Assembly (NCBI GenBank): GCA_000611775.1
Contig: KK106981.1
Span: 3,462,672-3,526,671 of the forward strand
From: Umbilicaria muhlenbergii
Taxonomy: Eukaryota > Ascomycota > Lecanoromycetes > Umbilicariales > Umbilicariaceae
Direction: 5' to 3'
DNA: 64,000 nt
Below the pieces are notes generated by a model. The model did not search any database, had not been told where the DNA came from, and worked only from the letters and a program-made list of their open reading frames with translations. The position numbers and the translations under genes are program-made. Below, piece by piece: positions 60,113 through 64,000 of this stretch; position 1 is the stretch's first letter; each line of letters starts with the position of its first letter.

Positions 60113-60822
60113 CTAAACAAACGTTCGACACGGATACCTACTCATGTTAGCAGGCTCTTCTATACTCGGAAGAAAGAACGTACTCCTCCGGGTAGCCCTC
60201 CTCCCTATCCGCATCCATCACGTACTTCCTCTCCCCTTGAGCAGAGGTCCTGCCCATCCCAGTTGGAAACGGTGGCAATCCATTGGGCCCGAAGACACTC
60301 GCTACGCTCTTTTTATCCTTCTCGAACAACGCTGCTAAACCCTTCTCTTCGCCCTGTTGCTTCACCTGCACCAATTGCTTCGCGCCCGCGTCTCCAATCT
60401 GCAGTATATCGTCCTTCGGGCTCGCCTTGCTTCCAACAGTCAATAAGCCTACTACATCGGCTTGACTGACAACGCTCAGCTTCGGGTAGCTGCGGCGCAT
60501 GTCGCGTTTGAAGTAGGGATTCTCTGCGATATCGCCAGCAGGAAGAGTGACCGGATCGTCATAGGCATGGGGAGGATTCGCTCCTGGAGGAGGGTTTCTG
60601 AATTGGGGGTTGAGGGGAACGCCATTGGAGCGATTGGGATCGACGGCCAGTGCTCTTCGTATACGCTCCCAGATACCGGTGGATTGGACGGTGTATTTCT
60701 TCCCACTATATCAGCCTTTGGAATCAAACACCGCGAATCACCACGCTTACCTTCCAAACATCCATCGAGCCTCGTTTCGAGGCGAGTGCACGGGCAGCTC
60801 CAGGTCCAGCTCCGGTTGCCAT
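60113..60822 (-). CDS. NADH:ubiquinone oxidoreductase 21.3 kDa subunit (fungal complex I)
   Basis: Exons 60822-60751, 60698-60184 and 60137-60113 encode 203 residues, about the mass the name implies. Introns are 52 and 46 bases. The last exon has eight codons (YPCRTFV after a split Glu). The protein matches what I recall of the Neurospora nuo-21.3a-type accessory subunit: YTVQSTGIWERIRRALAVDP near the start, then LNPQFRNPPPGANPP and YDDPVTLPAGDIAENPYFKRD. A central LSVV-QADVVGLL-VGS segment and an EEKGLAALFE helix follow. It is an accessory subunit in the inner mitochondrial membrane and adds to assembly or stability of NADH-quinone reductase, not to catalysis. The yeast-type name would be NUZM, but I am not certain enough to use it as a symbol. 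A probable leader intron lies upstream. Confidence 0.88.
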
Positions 60823-61536
60823 TTTGGCCGATTCAGGGGACCTTGTGGAGGGCTGTTAGGCTGATCTTACTTATCAAAAGAGCTTCCCGCCGAGGCAGCT
60901 AAGGGAAGTCAGTCCGAGAGGTCAGACTTACCTCAATGGCTTCTTGATTGATGTGTTGATGTCAGGTGCGCAGCAACTACGAGTACAGAATCAATCGCTT
61001 CGATAAGACGCTCGGACCACTCAGTCGATTCCACGCCTCCTCAGCCTCTACTCTACGGGCCTGATGTACGGCTTACCAGGAATATAATGCTTTTGCGTTG
61101 GTCTTGGAAAGTTTGAAGAGTCCTTACGGGCTCATGATTAAAACTCTTTTCTTCACTATGCCTGGACAATTTTGTCGAAAAACGTCCAGTCTCTCCGGTG
61201 GAACGGGAGGCATTGCTCATGTACAACTACAGGCATCCTAACCACGTGGATTGTAGGCCCTGCAATACTGCAGGCAGATGTTCTTAGGCTTGATGCCAGG
61301 TACGTGCAAGGTCGTTACATTGCGACCGCAAAAACAACACTGCTAATCTCATCAATATTTTGGTTCTGAGGCAATAACCCACAGCTTGAAACAGGCCCAC
61401 CCACAGAAAAACCCTCTAGGCGAAATACCATATCATGAAAAATCCGGTCATGCTAAAGAAGTCGAGAGAACTCTTTCCCAAGTCTCCGAGGTCAGACATC
61501 CCAAATTCTCCCACGGGAGGACGCGAGATAGTCCGC
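60823..61536. other. Leader and promoter of the complex I gene; 3' flank of the peroxiredoxin gene
   Basis: A likely 5' UTR intron occupies 60842-60931 on the minus strand, with GTAAGT donor, CCTAAC branch word and CCACAAG acceptor. The rest contains promoter DNA and, toward 61536, the 3' UTR of the peroxiredoxin gene. Plus-strand frames here have no recognisable protein. Confidence 0.5.
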
Positions 61537-62433
61537 TCATGCTGGCACACCTTCATTGAGCTTCTCGGCGGTATCAGCCACATCAGCAGCAACATCGGCT
61601 TTCTGCTGATCTTCCTTCTGCTCCGCTCCGCCGTTCGAAGCTGCAGGGACTTCAACGTCCTGAGCATCTGCTTTGCCCTCCTCGATCTCCTTTTCAACCT
61701 TTGAGCCCTCAGCCACGTTCCCAATATCTTCGCTAGTGGTAGCAGGGGCGCCGACAAGCTTCTTCACTACATCGACAGTAGCAGCTGGTCCTCCTGCCTC
61801 GGATGCAAGGACTTTGCCCTCTTTATCCACAACGAAGACACCTCGTGTGGTTCCTTTGGGAACTTTCTTCATGCCGATGGCTGCGATGAGGGATGCTGAG
61901 GGGTCGCAGAGGAGCGTATACGGCAGCTTTTGCTTGGTCTTGAAAGTGCTATTTGCTTTAGGCGCATCCGTGGAAAGGCCGTAGATCGAGAATCCGGTAG
62001 CGGTAAGTGATTGATAGTCGTCCCGGAACAAGCACGCTTGCGTGGTACCTGTCATGCCGTCAGCAACCCCAAGGGGCTTCCATGACGTCTTTGCTGTATG
62101 TTTCAGGCATGAAGGAAATCGGCATGATGCGGACTACTCACATCCAGGAGTCGAAGCTTTTGGATACGTGAAGAGGACAACCCCAGCCTTACTATCGTCG
62201 ACCAACTTCTTCAATGTCGTCTTCTCTCCATCATGGGTTTCTATCTCCCCGCCGAAGCCTTCGAGCGTGATGGAGTCGCCAAGCGCGTTGGTGCTACTAG
62301 AAGATGAGCCGTTGACAGGCATATCTTTCTTACCACCCTTAATTTTGGATCCTGCCGACTTGATTGAACTGGCTTTCTTTGCTGGGGGTGCTGGGGGCGG
62401 CTCTGCTGCCTTGCGCTTGCGTAATTCAACCAT
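61537..62433 (-). CDS. Nuclear-type peroxiredoxin (DOT5/BCP-like)
   Basis: Two exons (62433-62142 and 62048-61537) separated by a 93-base intron encode 267 residues. The core is a BCP-type peroxiredoxin that reduces hydrogen and organic peroxides with thioredoxin. The peroxidatic Cys98 lies in STPGC-TTQAC with resolving Cys103, a five-residue spacing typical of BCP/DOT5 proteins. The intron splits the codon of Cys98. The N-terminus is basic with RKRK and KKASS stretches, as in nuclear DOT5 proteins. The C-terminus is a long acidic Ala/Glu-rich tail (about 65 residues) beyond the thioredoxin fold, longer than in yeast Dot5. It contains no motif I know. Antisense frames overlap it. Localisation is inferred from the basic N-terminus. 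Confidence 0.9.
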
Positions 62434-63942
62434 ACTGGAGCTGGCGAGAAGTGGGAAAAGAAAGAGTATGAAGAGAAAAGGTGAGAAAGAAGGATGCGAC
62501 AGAGCACTTGGAATTCAGCGATTTCAATGAGTGATGCAGAACTGCTGCGCTCAGTTGGCGCAAGTAGGTAATTACTTTGAGCGCAATGCGTAGGGTTTCA
62601 CGTTAATCCGTTTCACGGTCGGACACTCAAGATGATGTCAATTGAGTGTTCTAGGTGCTTTATGATACCCACAGGGTCGCGTTGGGGTTGAGGGAAGATG
62701 GAGGATGAGGGCAGTCGTTGCGATTTAAAGCGCAATCTCCACAGCAGAGGCCGGTGGCAGGCGCAAAGTGCAAGTCAGGGGGATAGCTCGAACAGTAGAC
62801 ATCGAATCGAGATCAGCCCTTGGTGGTACTACTAAGTCCAGTTACTCCACGGTCATGGCGACCACTTATGCCGCGCAATGTTGGCACAAGCTTTCCAGGA
62901 GGTTGGCGCAAGCGAATGCTGAATGCTGGGGAGAGTTTGGCAGCAGAATCGATCGAGCGGCATCGATTGGATCTGCCCGGTTGGCAGCACCCGTAATATT
63001 TCCACACCTGGGCGGCCCGCAATGGAGAGGGGAAGGGCGATAGTCAGGTTTACGAGATAGAACTCATGCGCCTCGACGTACATGCGGCTTTAAATGCGAC
63101 AAAACTCGCTGAGACTGTATCATTCTCTAGCCCGCAGCGATCCTCCGTATCTGACCACTCGGAGCGACGGTATCTCCGCACCAGAGTACGATTGTGACGG
63201 GTCTTCATACGAGTACATAGGCCCGACAGGATGCGATGACCGGACATCGGATCAGTCTAGAGATCTCGAGATCGTCTTTCTGATCTCGAAGGGCTCAGTA
63301 CACGAATGGGATTGACGCGTTTCCCCACGGCAAGGAGTATTATGAGGGATTCGAGCTCCATAAAATCTGGCAATGAATGGGAAGGACAATTCAGAAGCAA
63401 GCTGAAGGATCATGGCCGGAGGAGCTGAGCTCATCACCGAAAGATAAGGTACATGTAGGCAGACCGGCCTGAGCCCCCGCAGGAATACTCGTAGAGGAAA
63501 ACACAGAGTGCACACCTGCCTACGACGTTCGACGGTCATGCTTGCCGACGCGCTATTCCACTTTAGGACTGCCCTTCCGTCTTCAGCCTAAACTCGGTCT
63601 CCGATCATCGGCAGATCCCGGTTGTGATCCAGGCCTTGGAGAGGCGAACGAAAAGTTGAGATGATGCTTTTCTCCGGTCGTACAATAACAACAAAGTCCG
63701 CACAATCAAGCAAACCTCGACATCATCCACTCCTTCAGCGAACAACGCGTCAATCGACAACCCCGTCTACAACATCATCCAACGAACATCACGACCTACG
63801 ACCAAGAACCCTCCTCTACGATTCTGCCCTCGCTACAAAGACCTCCCACGCCACCCTATCCCTATCCCCAATCCACCTCACACGACCACCTAACCCTCCA
63901 CCCCACGCCACTCATCCAACCCCCATCCCCACTCCCGCAACC
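62434..63942. other. Divergent promoter region of peroxiredoxin and PRELI genes
   Basis: No gene is recognised in these 1.5 kb. The last 250 bases are extremely C-rich with few G (for example CACCCTATCCCTATCCCC), a usual fungal leader composition before the plus-strand gene. The small frames at 62768-63539 lack motifs. Confidence 0.5.
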
Positions 63943-64000
63943 ATGAAAGTCTTCTCCTCAACCTGCACCTTCGACTACACCTGGACCGAAGTCTCCACAG
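63943..64000 (+). CDS. PRELI/MSF1-domain protein, first exon only
   Basis: The first 19 codons read MKVFSSTCTFDYTWTEVST and run off the window edge. This is the conserved start of the PRELI/MSF1 domain of Ups-type proteins, which carry phosphatidic acid or phosphatidylserine between mitochondrial membranes with Mdm35. The ATG follows a C-rich leader without G runs. Only the N-terminal strand of the domain is visible, so which Ups paralogue it is cannot be told. Confidence 0.75.
   Translation, partial: MKVFSSTCTFDYTWTEVST

Noticed and set aside
60462-60902. Plus-strand frame of 146 residues
   Set aside because: It is antisense to the complex I subunit gene, whose three exons join in phase.
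61673-62530. Plus-strand frames of 103 and 162 residues
   Set aside because: They are antisense to the peroxiredoxin exons.

Overview
The window looks like nuclear DNA of a filamentous ascomycete (Pezizomycotina; Leotiomycetes is a guess from the style of the genes, not proven). The reasons are intron-bearing genes with 45-270 base introns and GT...AG ends, a fungal 21.3 kDa complex I subunit, a DOT5-type nuclear peroxiredoxin, a fungal DUF1761-like membrane protein, and a sharp two-compartment base composition. Gene-bearing, CpG-containing DNA (about 10.9-18.76 kb and 52.6-64 kb) alternates with AT-rich transposon fossils that are almost free of CpG (1-10.9 kb and 18.76-52.6 kb).

Left AT-rich block (1-10.9 kb): fragments of two Ty3/Gypsy families on the minus strand, a compound foldback element with arms of about 600 bases, a tandem repeat of about 150 bases, a chromovirus fragment, and an 8-bp-TSD DNA element that carries a 37-bp minisatellite. 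A second foldback copy and a relic of a Cys-rich reverse-strand ORF follow.

First gene island (10.9-18.76 kb): an intact single-exon prenylcysteine oxidase-like gene (12250-13803, plus) faces a secreted HExxH metallopeptidase gene (14181-16998, minus). A 1168-bp DNA transposon with perfect 43-bp inverted repeats and an 8-bp target duplication sits in the first bases of the peptidase's exon 2. The terminal repeat carries a possible 3' splice site that would restore an open frame. Relic exons of an unrecognised gene lie at 17.8-18.4 kb.

Central AT-rich block (18.76-52.6 kb): a Tad-like LINE with ORF1 zinc knuckles, endonuclease, RT and RNase H, then a Russian-doll nest. A minus-strand Gypsy element spans 24368-52614 (TSD GCAAA). 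It was broken into by two copies of another Gypsy family (25857-31863, TSD AATGC; 45187-51101, TSD CAGAA), by a younger copy of its own family (32256-40594, TSD TTTGT), and by an 8-bp-TSD element (42326-43150). All retroelements here are broken fossils with many breaks.

Right gene island (52.6-64 kb): a mitochondrial-type small cupin, the DUF1761-like protein, a RING-finger protein with 21-residue repeats, an unrecognised 80-residue protein, the complex I 21.3 kDa subunit, the DOT5-like peroxiredoxin, and the first exon of a PRELI/MSF1-domain gene running off the window. Several of these concern mitochondria or redox balance, but they are separate housekeeping genes, not an operon. Exon boundaries were read by eye from splice signals and frame continuity.
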